Below are positions 8,333 to 17,376 of a stretch of 64,000 nt of DNA, piece by piece. The translations under genes were made by a program, and so were the position numbers. Source of the DNA: Marisediminicola antarctica (GTDB taxonomy: Bacteria > Actinomycetota > Actinomycetes > Actinomycetales > Microbacteriaceae); assembly GCF_009930795.1 (NCBI RefSeq), contig NZ_CP017146.1, positions 2,914,001-2,978,000 of the forward strand. The letters run 5' to 3'. The notes beneath the pieces were generated by a model. The model was not told where the DNA came from and did no database searches. It worked only from the letters and a program-made list of their open reading frames with translations. Position 1 is the stretch's first letter. Each line of letters starts with the position of its first letter.

Positions 8333-9741
8333 GGGAAGACCTTGCCGGGGTTGAGGATGTTCAGTGGGTCGAAGACGTCCTTGATCTGCCTCTGCAGGGC
8401 AAGCTGGTCGGAGCCGAGCTCGTCACCGAGCCAGCGCTTCTTGAGCAGGCCGATCCCGTGCTCACCGGTGAGAGTGCCGCCGAGGGCCAGCGCCGCCTCG
8501 AACAGCTCGCCTGCCGCGGACCAGACCCGATCGGGGACGACATCTCCGGAGAAGAGGAAATTGGGATGCAGGTTGCCGTCTCCGGCGTGCGCGACGGTGG
8601 GGATGACGAGGTCGTGCCGCGACTCGATGCCGCTGATCGCGTCAAACATCTCCGCGAGCCGTGATCTGGGCACCGCCACGTCCTCGATGAGCACGCTTCC
8701 GGTGCCGGTGGCGGCCTGCACCAGGGCATAGGCCTCCATCGCCGGGTGAAAGGCCCGGCGGATCGAGAGCAGCCGCTCCCCCGCGTCGGGATCGTCGGTG
8801 AGGCTCGCGTCCCCGCCCAGCTCGGTGATGATCGACGCGGCGAGCGCGGCCTCCGACTCGCTGGCCGACCCGTCGGTCTGCACGAGCAGGTACGCCCGGC
8901 CACCCTGCGCCGGAAGCCCGAGGTAGGCGCCAATCAACTCGACGGCGCGCGCGTCGAGAAGCTCCATCACCGCTGGCCGGGCCCGCGCGGCCGTGATGGC
9001 TGCGGATGCCGCCGCCGCGGTGCGCACATCGGCGAACCAGGACCCGATGGTCCAGGCGGTCCCGCTCGGAACCGGCAGGAGTTTGACGGTCGCCTCGACG
9101 ATCACGCCGAGCGTGCCCTCGGAGCCGATCATCAGAGCGGTGAGGTCGAGCCCTGTAACCCCCTTCACGCTGCGATGGCCGAGCTCGAGCAGCGCGCCGT
9201 CGGAGCGCACGACCTTGAGACCGAGCACCGCCTCGCGGGTCACGCCGTACTTCGCGCAGAGCAGACCGCCGGCGCCCGTCGCGATATTGCCGCCGATCGT
9301 CGAAATGGCCTTGCTCGCGGGGTCCGGGGCGAACCAGAGTCCGTGCCCCTCGAGGGCGACGTTCAGGTCGGCGTTGATGACGCCGGGCTCGACGACGGCG
9401 AGCTCGTCGGCGGGGGCGATCTCGAGCACCCGATTCATCCGAATCGTCGACAGGACGATCTCCCCCGCGCCGGCGATGCTGCCGCCGGCGAGCCCGGTGC
9501 CCGCCCCTCGCGTCACGACCGGAACCCGATGTGCCGTCGCGATCCGCAGGGTGGCCTGCACATCGGCGATCGAGGCGGCGAAGACCACTGCGAGGGGCGC
9601 GGACTGTGAGCGATGCCCCGACTTGTCGGCTCTCGCAGCGTCGAGGACCCCCGTGTCCACCGACACCGCATCGCCGAGGGCCGAGCGCAGCGCGCCGACG
9701 ACGGCTGCACCGTCGCCGCCGTCGCGAGGCTGGATCACCAC
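8329..9741 (-). CDS. FAD-linked oxidase of the glycolate oxidase/D-lactate dehydrogenase (GlcD) type
   Basis: A 470-residue flavoprotein. The FAD-binding type 4 domain is at the N-terminus (VVTRGAGTGLAGGSIAG, then GGNIATGAGG and IGSEGTLGVI). The C-terminal FAD-linked oxidase domain ends with GEHGIGLLKKRWL, a signature of 2-hydroxy-acid dehydrogenases such as GlcD and Dld. It probably oxidises glycolate, D-lactate or a related 2-hydroxy acid and passes electrons to a quinone or other acceptor. The exact substrate cannot be read from sequence. It overlaps the ribokinase gene by seven bases and PrsW by four. Confidence 0.9.
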   Translation of the reverse strand: MVIQPRDGGDGAAVVGALRSALGDAVSVDTGVLDAARADKSGHRSQSAPLAVVFAASIADVQATLRIATAHRVPVVTRGAGTGLAGGSIAGAGEIVLSTIRMNRVLEIAPADELAVVEPGVINADLNVALEGHGLWFAPDPASKAISTIGGNIATGAGGLLCAKYGVTREAVLGLKVVRSDGALLELGHRSVKGVTGLDLTALMIGSEGTLGVIVEATVKLLPVPSGTAWTIGSWFADVRTAAAASAAITAARARPAVMELLDARAVELIGAYLGLPAQGGRAYLLVQTDGSASESEAALAASIITELGGDASLTDDPDAGERLLSIRRAFHPAMEAYALVQAATGTGSVLIEDVAVPRSRLAEMFDAISGIESRHDLVIPTVAHAGDGNLHPNFLFSGDVVPDRVWSAAGELFEAALALGGTLTGEHGIGLLKKRWLGDELGSDQLALQRQIKDVFDPLNILNPGKVFP

Positions 9742-10652
9742 CCCGCCATCTTCCCGATCATCGCCTCGATGCGCGCGCGGGTGGGAATAGACGGCACGGC
9801 CCCGAGCGCCTGCACCGACAGGGCAGCCGCGGCGCTCGCGAATGCGGCCGCCGCGGTCAGGTCGAGCCCCTGTGCGATCGCGGCGGCGAACGCACCGCAG
9901 TAGGTGTCGCCGGCGCCGGTGGTGTCGACCGCGGTCACGACGGAGGCGGCAACCCGTCCCGCTTCAACACGATCGGCGTAGAGCACCGACCCCTGCGAGC
10001 CGAGCGTCACGATGAGCCGCGGCACGCGTGCGGCGAGCGCGGAGGAGGCGCGATCGAGATCGTCGTCGCCGGCGACGAGGCACGCCTCGTGCTCGTTCAC
10101 GATGAGGTAGTCGAGGTGGTCGAGGATCTCGTCGGGCAACTTCCGGGCCGGTGCGGCGTTGAGCATGACCGTGGTGCCTGCCGAGCGGGCTGCCGCCGCG
10201 GCCTCGATCACAATCGGGAGCGGGAGTTCGAGCTGCATGAGGAGCACCGCCGCCTCGGCGATCGCCGCCCGTGCCTCGCTCGCGAGGTTGAGCATGGTCG
10301 CGTTCGCGCCGGATGCGACGATGATCGTATTCTCGCCGTTGCCATCCACGACGATGAAGGCCTGCCCCGTCGGCGCCGTGGAGCGCCGCACGAGATCAGC
10401 GCCGATGCCGTCCGCGGAGAGGACCTCGGCGAGCGCGTCGCCGTGGTCGTCGCTGCCGAGTGCGCCGACGAAGGCGGTGGGTGCCCCGGCTCGGGCGGCG
10501 GCGACCGCCTGATTCAGGCCCTTTCCGCCAGGATAGAGCGCTGCGGAGTTTGCGAGGACCGTCTCGCCGGGCGACGGCGCGCGGTCCAGCGCGAAGACGA
10601 TGTCCATGTTGGCGCTGCCGATGACGACGACGCCTGCGTGTTGGGGGTCCAT
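9735..10652 (-). CDS. rbsK: Ribokinase (PfkB family sugar kinase)
   Basis: A 305-residue PfkB-family kinase. The N-terminal glycine pair signature YPGGKGLNQAVAAARAG is the ribose-binding segment of ribokinases. DTTGAGDTYCGAFAAAIAQG is the second PfkB signature and carries the catalytic Asp and anion hole. It is expected to make ribose 5-phosphate from ribose and ATP. No ribose transporter is visible beside it. It heads an operon with the FAD-linked oxidase and PrsW, and the seven-base overlap with the oxidase implies coupled translation. Related pentose or nucleoside kinases of the same family remain possible. Confidence 0.88.
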   Translation of the reverse strand: MDPQHAGVVVIGSANMDIVFALDRAPSPGETVLANSAALYPGGKGLNQAVAAARAGAPTAFVGALGSDDHGDALAEVLSADGIGADLVRRSTAPTGQAFIVVDGNGENTIIVASGANATMLNLASEARAAIAEAAVLLMQLELPLPIVIEAAAAARSAGTTVMLNAAPARKLPDEILDHLDYLIVNEHEACLVAGDDDLDRASSALAARVPRLIVTLGSQGSVLYADRVEAGRVAASVVTAVDTTGAGDTYCGAFAAAIAQGLDLTAAAAFASAAAALSVQALGAVPSIPTRARIEAMIGKMAGW

Positions 10653-10760
10653 TTCGTTTCACTGTAGATGAGAACGGGTGCACAAATCCGCGTGCCGGCC
10701 GGATGCGGTCATGTCCGATTCCCGCTGGCGATCGCCACCGGGCCGTGCCACAGTCAATGG

Positions 10761-12242
10761 GTGAGCTTCAGCGCCGCGGTCGGTCCATCCGATCCACTCT
10801 TCGCCTCGAGATACGCGGCGGTGTCGAGCCGCGATGCCCGCTTCGATGGCCAATTCATCACCGGGGTTCGCTCAACCGGAATCTACTGCCGCCCCAGCTG
10901 CCCCGCACTCACCCCCAAGGCGAGCAACGTCACCTTCTACCGCACCGCGGCCGCGGCCCACGAGGCGGGCCTGCGGGCATGCAAGCGATGCCAGCCCGAT
11001 GCCGTGCCCGGTTCCCCGGAGTGGAACTCGCGTGACGACCTCGCGTCGCGCGCGATGCGATTGATCGCGGACGGCACGGTGGATCGGGGCGGAGTGCCGG
11101 GACTCGCAAAGACCCTGGGCTACACGCCGCGCCACCTGACCCGGGTGCTCGTACAGGAGCTCGGGGCCGGCCCCCTCGCCCTCGCGCGCGCCCACCGGGC
11201 GCAGACGGCGAGGACACTGCTGGCGGCGACCGACCTGCCGATCGCCGATATCGCCTTCGCCGCCGGATTCTCGAGCGTGCGCCAGTTCAACGAGACGATC
11301 GCCGCCGTCTACGAACGCACCCCGACCCAACTCCGCACCCCCGCGCTCCGCACCCCCGCACCGAACCAAACGCCCCAGGGAGGGGCGACGGCCGTCAGCC
11401 TGCGCCTTCCCGCGCGCCCGCCGTTCGATGGCGAGGGCCTCCTGCGCTTCTTCGCCGATCACGCGATCGCGGGGGTGGAATCGGGAGGGGCCACGCACTA
11501 CGCCCGACGCGTGCGCCTTCCTCGCGGCACCGCGACAATCGAGCTCGGACTTGATCGGGGGCACACCGGGAGGAGCGTCGTCACCTGCGCCGCCCGGCTC
11601 GACAACGTCGCCGACCTCTCGACCCTCGTCGCGCGTGTGCGGCGCCTGTTCGACCTCGATGCAGACTCGGCGGCAATCGACGAGGCCCTGTCCCGAGACC
11701 CGGCGCTTGCCTCCTCGGTGGCCCGCAACCCCGGCGTGCGCCTGCCTGGCAGCCTCGACGCGGAGGAGACCCTGTTCCGCACGCTCATCGGCCAGCAGGT
11801 CTCGGTGGCTGCCGCCCGCACTGTGCTCGCGCGAATCTGCCTCGATCTGTGCGGCGCCAGCGGGCTGTTTCCCACCGCGACCCAGCTGGCCGAGGAGGGC
11901 AGGCGAGTCCTGCGCGGCCCGGCCCCGAGGGTCGCGGCGATCATCGGGGTGGCCGAGGCCCTGGCAAACGGATCGCTCGTCATCGATGTGGGGATGCCGG
12001 CGAGCGAGCTGACCGCGAGGCTGGTCGCGATGCCCGGTATCGGTCCGTGGACCGCCGGTTATGTCGCACTGCGCGTTCTCGGCAATCCGGACGTGCTCAT
12101 CAGCGGTGACCTCGTGATGCTGAAGAGCGCCGCCCACCTCGGACTCCCGGCAACGCGGTCCGGACTCGCCGCGCACGGCGAGCGCTGGGCCCCCTGGCGC
12201 AGCTACGCCGGCATGCACCTGTGGCGGTCGGCGAACCGCTGA
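10761..12242 (+). CDS. Ada-AlkA fusion: methyl-accepting regulator plus 3-methyladenine DNA glycosylase
   Basis: A 493-residue two-part DNA repair protein. Residues about 9-85 form the Ada zinc domain with Cys43, Cys47, Cys74 and Cys77 (GIYCRPSC, CKRCQ). Cys43 should take the methyl group from phosphotriesters. An AraC-type helix-turn-helix follows (about 90-190). The second half is AlkA: an N-terminal domain, then the HhH-GPD fold with LIGQQVSVAAAR, MPGIGPWTAGY and the catalytic Asp450 in ISGDLVMLK. The usual Ada C-terminal O6-methylguanine domain is absent. The GTG at 10761 is the first start close to the Ada domain; no good ribosome binding site is visible, so a leaderless mRNA is possible. 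It diverges from rbsK. Confidence 0.9.
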   Translation: MSFSAAVGPSDPLFASRYAAVSSRDARFDGQFITGVRSTGIYCRPSCPALTPKASNVTFYRTAAAAHEAGLRACKRCQPDAVPGSPEWNSRDDLASRAMRLIADGTVDRGGVPGLAKTLGYTPRHLTRVLVQELGAGPLALARAHRAQTARTLLAATDLPIADIAFAAGFSSVRQFNETIAAVYERTPTQLRTPALRTPAPNQTPQGGATAVSLRLPARPPFDGEGLLRFFADHAIAGVESGGATHYARRVRLPRGTATIELGLDRGHTGRSVVTCAARLDNVADLSTLVARVRRLFDLDADSAAIDEALSRDPALASSVARNPGVRLPGSLDAEETLFRTLIGQQVSVAAARTVLARICLDLCGASGLFPTATQLAEEGRRVLRGPAPRVAAIIGVAEALANGSLVIDVGMPASELTARLVAMPGIGPWTAGYVALRVLGNPDVLISGDLVMLKSAAHLGLPATRSGLAAHGERWAPWRSYAGMHLWRSANR

Positions 12243-12281
12243 CGGCGGGCAATCAATGGGTTGCCAGCTGACGACCCGCCG

Positions 12282-12884
12282 ATGAAACATCGAAAGATGA
12301 GCCCAGCCCACGCCGCCGAGGAGCCTGCTACCGCGGGGCCGAACACTGAAAACCACGGTTTCGAGCCCGGTAACGCCTCCAACGATCCCGAGCCGGAACG
12401 GCTGCGGCGCAACTGGAACGAAATCCTTCAGGAGCTGCGGGTCACCCAGACTGGATCCCAGATCATCACGGGATTCCTGCTCACGCTCCCGTTCCAGCAG
12501 CGCTTCAGCGAGCTCGACACCTTCCAGGTCAGCGTGTACCTCGTGCTCGTAGTGCTCGCCGCCCTGACGACCAGCGTGTCGCTCCTGCCGGTGAGTGTGC
12601 ACCGCACCCTCTTCCGGCGCGGGGCCAAGGATGAGCTTGTCGGCGTGGGCAATCGCGTCCTCAAGGTCGTGCTCGTCGGCGTTGCGACGGTGCTCGCGGG
12701 AACGGTGCTGCTGATTTTCGATGTGGTGCTCGGGCGCACCGCCGGTTTCATCGCAGGAGGGTTCCTGCTCGCGCTCATGATCGGCACCGCCGTGACCCTG
12801 CCGATCGTGTCGAATCGGCTTGGCGTCAGCCCCGACCAGCAGCGCGGAGAGGGCGGCGGACCTGGCCCTGAGAAGGAGCGGTGA
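12282..12884 (+). CDS. DUF6328-type membrane protein
   Basis: A protein of about 200 residues. The first 45 are hydrophilic and acidic. RRNWNEILQELRVTQTGSQIITGFLLTLPFQQRF then leads into four hydrophobic segments (about residues 70-175). This pattern matches the actinobacterial family annotated as DUF6328, whose role is unknown. The C-terminus is Gly/Pro/Glu-rich. ATG codons at 12282 and 12297 and a TTG at 12261 are all possible starts, and none has a strong ribosome binding site. It follows the Ada-AlkA gene by 39 bases on the same strand, so the two could be co-transcribed. Confidence 0.75.
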   Translation: MKHRKMSPAHAAEEPATAGPNTENHGFEPGNASNDPEPERLRRNWNEILQELRVTQTGSQIITGFLLTLPFQQRFSELDTFQVSVYLVLVVLAALTTSVSLLPVSVHRTLFRRGAKDELVGVGNRVLKVVLVGVATVLAGTVLLIFDVVLGRTAGFIAGGFLLALMIGTAVTLPIVSNRLGVSPDQQRGEGGGPGPEKER

Positions 12885-13052
12885 GCCAGGTCGGCCCATC
12901 GAGTGCGCAGTGCACGAACCGGATGCCGATGTCCCGAAACACCGACCTCGTTGTCGCCCCGCTTCTGGCGACGCGGGTTGACCGCTTCGAGGTGACTGTT
13001 GACACTCAGCGCCCGGCTGAATCCGGGTCCACCAACTAGTTTACCCCGATTT

Positions 13053-13069
13053 GTACCCCAATGGGGTAC
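13053..13069. repeat. GTACCCC-AAT-GGGGTAC inverted repeat between convergent genes
   Basis: A perfect 7-bp inverted repeat with a 3-base centre lies between the ends of the DUF6328 gene and ku. A half-related TTACCCC sits 12 bases upstream. With a loop of three it could be a short terminator hairpin; its symmetry would also suit a protein-binding site. No T-tract adjoins it. Confidence 0.4.
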
Positions 13070-13087
13070 GGATCTGCGGGGAATGAT

Positions 13088-13951
13088 CTAACCGGAAGCC
13101 GCCGTGTCTCTCGGCTTGGCCGCCCGGGGCGGTCGCCCGCCCTTCTTCTTCTCCTGGCCGCCCGCGGCGCGTGACTTGTCGATGCTCCTGCGCAGCGCGT
13201 CCATGAGATCGAGCACCTCGCCGCCGTCCTCGCCCTCGGGTTTCTCCCCGAGGGTCGTCTCCGTGTCGATCGCTTCGCCGCTGTCGAGTTTCGCCTCGAT
13301 GAGCTTGCGCAACTGGTCCTGGTAGTTGTCGCTGAACCGCTCCGGCTCGAAGTCAGACTCGAAGCTGCGGATGAGCTCCTCCGACATCTCGAGTTCCTTC
13401 GCCGAGATCGACACGCGCTCGTCGAGTGACGGGAACGATGCTTCGCGCACCTCGTCATCCCACAGCAGCGCCTGCAGAACGAGCACGTCGTCGTGCACCC
13501 GCAAGGCCCCGAGCCTGGTCTTCTGTCGCAGCGCGAAATGCACGATGGCGGTGCGGTTGGTCTCCTCAAGCGTACGACGCAGCAGGGTGTACGCCTTGGT
13601 GGACTTCGACGCCGGCTCGAGGTAGTAGCTGCGGTCGAACCTGATCGGGTCGATCTGCTCGGTTGGAACGAACTCGACGACGTCGATCTCCCGGCTCTTC
13701 TCCGCCGGAAGCGCATCGAAGTCCTCGTCGGTGAGCACCACCGTTCGTTCGCCGTCATCGAAAGCCTTGTCGATGTGCTCGTAGTCGACGACCTTGCCGC
13801 ACACCTCGCAGCGCCGCTGGTAGCGGATGCGCCCGCCGTCGCGATCGTGCACCTGGTGCAGCTTCACGTCGTGATCCTCGGTGGCGCTGTAGAGCTTCAC
13901 CGGCACGTTGACGAGGCCAAAGGTGATTGCGCCACTCCAGATCGCTCGCAT
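13088..13951 (-). CDS. ku: Ku protein, non-homologous end joining
   Basis: A 287-residue bacterial Ku beginning MRAIWSGAITFGLVNVPVKL, the standard start of the family; an upstream in-frame ATG at 13960 would add only three residues. The beta-barrel core includes RYQRRCEVCGKVVDYEHI and YYLEPASKSTKAYTLLRRTL. The C-terminal tail is Lys/Arg-rich (EKKKGGRPPRAAKPR), as in actinobacterial Ku that binds DNA and recruits LigD. It is expected to form a ring-shaped homodimer on broken DNA ends. It is divergent from ligD across 105 bases, so the two share a promoter region. Confidence 0.96.
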   Translation of the reverse strand: MRAIWSGAITFGLVNVPVKLYSATEDHDVKLHQVHDRDGGRIRYQRRCEVCGKVVDYEHIDKAFDDGERTVVLTDEDFDALPAEKSREIDVVEFVPTEQIDPIRFDRSYYLEPASKSTKAYTLLRRTLEETNRTAIVHFALRQKTRLGALRVHDDVLVLQALLWDDEVREASFPSLDERVSISAKELEMSEELIRSFESDFEPERFSDNYQDQLRKLIEAKLDSGEAIDTETTLGEKPEGEDGGEVLDLMDALRRSIDKSRAAGGQEKKKGGRPPRAAKPRDTAASG

Positions 13952-14056
13952 GTGCACCATTGTGCGACGGTAAGTCGTCTGACGGAACCCCGTGGGGTTC
14001 CCGGCCTCACGGTCAAGGGGCTGTCCCGCGGGGCGAGCACCCGGTGAGGATGAGCC

Positions 14057-16537
14057 ATGTCCCGAGCAGAAGCCACCCCGTCGGCGCCGACGATCGTCAC
14101 CGTCGACGGCCGCCGCATCCGCCTCACCAACCTCGACAAGATCCTCTACCCGGAGACCGGCACGACGAAGGCCGACGTACTCGACTACTACGCGAGGGTC
14201 GCCGACGTACTCATCGCCCACGCGGCGAATCGTCCAGTGACGCGCAAGCGCTGGGTGCATGGGGTCGGCACCCAGGAGCATCCGGAACCCTCGTTCTTTC
14301 AGAAGAACCTTGACGCCAGCACTCCCGACTGGGTGCCGCGCACAGCGATAGCGCACCGCGAACGTGTGATTGAGTATCCGCTGGTCAACGACCGGGCGAC
14401 CCTCACCTGGCTGGCCCAGTCCGCCGCCCTCGAGCTGCACGTTCCGCAGTGGCGGTTCGGCAGGACCGGGCTCCTCCGCCGCCCCGACCGGCTCGTGCTC
14501 GATCTGGACCCCGGTGAGGGCGCCGGGCTGGCGGAGTGCGCCGAGGTCGCTCGTCTTGCGCGGCTGATCCTCACCGGGATGGGGCTCGATCCGATGCCGG
14601 TCACGAGCGGAAGCAAGGGCATCCACCTCTACGCCGCGCTCGACGGCAGCCAGGACCCCGAAGCTGTGTCGCGGGTCGCGCGCGAATTGGCCCGCGCTCT
14701 CGAGTCCGACCACCCCGACCTCATCGTGAGCGACATGAAGAAGGCGTTGCGGGGCGGCAAGGTGCTCGTCGACTGGAGCCAGAACAACCAGAACAAGACC
14801 ACCATCACTCCGTACTCCCTGAGAGGGCGCCGACGGCCGACGGTCGCGGCCCCGCGAACCTGGCGCGAGCTCTCCTCACCGAGGCTCGCCCAGCTCGACT
14901 ACCGCGAGGTGCTCGACCGGCTCTCACGTGTCGGGGACCCGCTCGCCCGCCTGAGCGAGGGCCACCTGGCGGCGCTCGAGCCGACGTCGACGAGGATGGC
15001 GCACTTCGAGATGTCCGCCGAATCGAAGGACCGGCTCGAGAAGTACCGGAGCATGCGCGACCGGGCGAAGACGCCGGAGCCCGTGCCGGGGCCCGACACC
15101 GCCGCGACGGCCGAGGACGGCTCGAGCTTCGTGATCCAGGAACACCACGCCCGCCGCCTGCATTTCGACTTCCGGCTCGAGCACGACGGGGTGCTCGTGA
15201 GCTGGGCGCTCCCCAAGGGGCTGCCCGCCGATCCGCGCAAGAACCACCTCGCCGTCCAGACCGAGGATCACCCGCTCGAATACGGCACCTTCGAGGGGAT
15301 CATCCCCGCGGGCGAGTATGGGGCTGGGGAGGTCACGATCTGGGACGCGGGAACCTACGAACTCGAGAAGTGGCGCGAGGGAAAGGAGGTCATCGTCATC
15401 GTGCACGGCGAGAAACGCGGCACCAGAAAGTACGCGCTCATCCACACTGGCGACAACAAGTGGCTCATCCACCTCATGGATCCCCATCGCTCGGGGCCCA
15501 TGGCCGGCGGGCCGGGAACGGATGCCCGCGCGTCGAGCGCGTCGGAATCCGGGACGCCACGCCCGGCCGTCGCGCCGATGCTAGCCACGCTCGGTACCCT
15601 CGCCGACGTCAAGGAGCGCGACGACGACTGGGCGATCGAGATGAAGTGGGACGGCATCCGCGCGATCGCCACTCTGGGGCCGGATGCCGTGACATTCACC
15701 AGTCGCAACCGCAATGACCTGACCGGGAGCTACCCCGACCTCGCCGAGATCCGCGAGGCGGTGGACGACTCGCTCCTCGAGCGGGGCCCGGCGGTGCTCG
15801 ACGGTGAGATCGTCGTGTTCAATTCCCGGGGCCGTCCCGACTTCAGCCTCCTGCAGACCCGGATGAACCTCAGCGGCGCCGACGCGAGGACCGCGGCAGC
15901 GCGGCATCCGGCCCGCTTCGTCGTGTTCGACCTGCTCGAGGCGAACGGCGGGTCCCTCGTCCGGCAACCCTGGTCCGATCGCCGGGCGCTGCTCGAGCAC
16001 GGTGTCACCGCGCGCGGTCCGCTCGAGGTGTCGCCCGTGTTCGACGGAGATGCCGATGCGGCCATCGCCGCGAGCAGCGAGCTGGGCCTCGAGGGCATCG
16101 TCGCCAAGAAACGCGATGGGACCTACGCTGCGGGACGACGCTCCCGCAGCTGGATCAAGGTGAAGAACAGCCGCACCCAGGAGGTCGTCATCGGCGGGTG
16201 GCGTGCCGGCCGGGGGCGCCGGGCGGGCACGGTCGGCTCGCTTCTGCTCGGGGTGCCCGGCGACGGCCTCCTCCACTACGTCGGGCGTGTCGGAAGCGGA
16301 TTCAGCGACCGCGCCCTCGACAACCTCGCCGCCCGCTTCCACGGGCTGGAACGACAGGAGTCCCCATTCGACGACGTGCCGAGAGCCGACGAGTCCGACG
16401 CGCACTGGCTCGCCCCCACACTCGTCGGAGAGGTAGAGTTCGCCGAGTGGACGTCGACAGGACGCCTTCGTCATCCCGCCTGGCGCGGATGGAGACCAGA
16501 CAAGAACGCGGCCGACGTCGTGCGGGAAACCACGTGA
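14057..16537 (+). CDS. ligD: Multifunctional ATP-dependent DNA ligase LigD (Pol-PE-Lig)
   Basis: An 826-residue end-joining enzyme with three modules. Residues about 15-300 are the primase-like polymerase (LTNLDKILYP, LVLDLDPGEGAG with catalytic Asp residues). About 350-480 is the phosphoesterase (VIQEHHARRLHFDFRLEHDG, with the His/Asp metal site). About 510-826 is the ATP-dependent ligase with the nucleotidyl-accepting Lys in EMKWDGIRA, EGIVAKKRDGTY and WIKVKNS. The module order is the mycobacterial one. The ATG at 14057 has GAGGA a few bases upstream. Together with ku it forms a complete two-component NHEJ system. Its last bases overlap the glycosyltransferase start (GTGA). Confidence 0.96.
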   Translation: MSRAEATPSAPTIVTVDGRRIRLTNLDKILYPETGTTKADVLDYYARVADVLIAHAANRPVTRKRWVHGVGTQEHPEPSFFQKNLDASTPDWVPRTAIAHRERVIEYPLVNDRATLTWLAQSAALELHVPQWRFGRTGLLRRPDRLVLDLDPGEGAGLAECAEVARLARLILTGMGLDPMPVTSGSKGIHLYAALDGSQDPEAVSRVARELARALESDHPDLIVSDMKKALRGGKVLVDWSQNNQNKTTITPYSLRGRRRPTVAAPRTWRELSSPRLAQLDYREVLDRLSRVGDPLARLSEGHLAALEPTSTRMAHFEMSAESKDRLEKYRSMRDRAKTPEPVPGPDTAATAEDGSSFVIQEHHARRLHFDFRLEHDGVLVSWALPKGLPADPRKNHLAVQTEDHPLEYGTFEGIIPAGEYGAGEVTIWDAGTYELEKWREGKEVIVIVHGEKRGTRKYALIHTGDNKWLIHLMDPHRSGPMAGGPGTDARASSASESGTPRPAVAPMLATLGTLADVKERDDDWAIEMKWDGIRAIATLGPDAVTFTSRNRNDLTGSYPDLAEIREAVDDSLLERGPAVLDGEIVVFNSRGRPDFSLLQTRMNLSGADARTAAARHPARFVVFDLLEANGGSLVRQPWSDRRALLEHGVTARGPLEVSPVFDGDADAAIAASSELGLEGIVAKKRDGTYAAGRRSRSWIKVKNSRTQEVVIGGWRAGRGRRAGTVGSLLLGVPGDGLLHYVGRVGSGFSDRALDNLAARFHGLERQESPFDDVPRADESDAHWLAPTLVGEVEFAEWTSTGRLRHPAWRGWRPDKNAADVVRETT

Positions 16538-17271
16538 CAAGAATCAGCGTCGTTGTGCCTGTCAAGAACGACGCACGAGAGCTTGACCTCTGCCTGTTGG
16601 CCATCACTGGCCAAACTATCTCCGCACTCGAGATCATCGTGGTAGACAACGACAGCTCCGACGACAGCGCCCTGGTCGCCCGGCGGCACGGAGCGATCGT
16701 GATTCCGGAACGAAAAAGGGGTATTTGGGCCGCCGCCGCGACCGGGTTCGACCACGCGAGCGGCGACGTGATCGCCCGCTGCGACGCCGACTCCCGACCC
16801 GACGACGACTGGCTGGAGCGCATCGCGATCGAACTCGACGCGCATCCGGAGGCCGTGGCCATCACCGGCCCTGGCCGTTTCTACGAGCTGGGACCCGTGC
16901 GCCGCGTGCTTGCCGACATCTTCTACATGCGCGCCTACTTCGTGTTGGCGCACGGCGCCCTCGCCCATCGTCCGCTGTTCGGGTCGAATTTCGCTATCAG
17001 GACCGACGTCTGGCGCGACGTGTCTGCCCGAGTGCACCGCGACGACCCCGATGTTCACGACGACTTCGACCTGAGCTACCACCTCGATCCGTGCTCGACC
17101 GTGCTCGTGGACCGGCGGCTCCAGGTGGGGATCTCGTCCCGCCCGTTCTCCGGAGCTGCATCGATGCTCGTCCGCACGAGGCGGGCGATGCACACCGTCG
17201 CCGTGCACGGCGTTGGGGAGCACCCCATCCACCGCTGGCGCCGTCGGCTCGTGCGGTCGGTGCGACCGTAG
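16534..17271 (+). CDS. Family 2 glycosyltransferase
   Basis: A 245-residue GT2 enzyme: RISVVVPVKNDARELDLCL at the N-terminus is the nucleotide-sugar-binding strand, VVDNDSSDDS follows, and DADSRPDDDW holds the DxD metal motif. There are no clear membrane segments. The GTG at 16534 overlaps the ligD stop by four bases (GTGA), so it is translationally coupled to the ligase, a curious partner for a glycosyltransferase. A longer frame starting at 16198 lies wholly inside ligD and is rejected. The donor and acceptor sugars are unknown. The C-terminal 70 residues are Arg/His-rich. Confidence 0.82.
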   Translation: MTRISVVVPVKNDARELDLCLLAITGQTISALEIIVVDNDSSDDSALVARRHGAIVIPERKRGIWAAAATGFDHASGDVIARCDADSRPDDDWLERIAIELDAHPEAVAITGPGRFYELGPVRRVLADIFYMRAYFVLAHGALAHRPLFGSNFAIRTDVWRDVSARVHRDDPDVHDDFDLSYHLDPCSTVLVDRRLQVGISSRPFSGAASMLVRTRRAMHTVAVHGVGEHPIHRWRRRLVRSVRP

Positions 17272-17376
17272 CGGCACCGGGCCGGGCCGTCACCCACGGT
17301 CGCACGCTCGACGCGTACGAAGTACCGTAGATTCAAGCGTCACTCACGAGATCGTTTTCGACCAAAGGATTCCGCA

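Noticed and set aside
10872-12899. 675-codon minus-strand frame
   Set aside because: It is antisense to the Ada-AlkA fusion and the DUF6328 gene, whose motifs are unmistakable.
13952-14713. N-terminal extension of Ku to 541 residues
   Set aside because: It would run through the start of ligD on the other strand; Ku proteins begin at the MRAIWSG segment.
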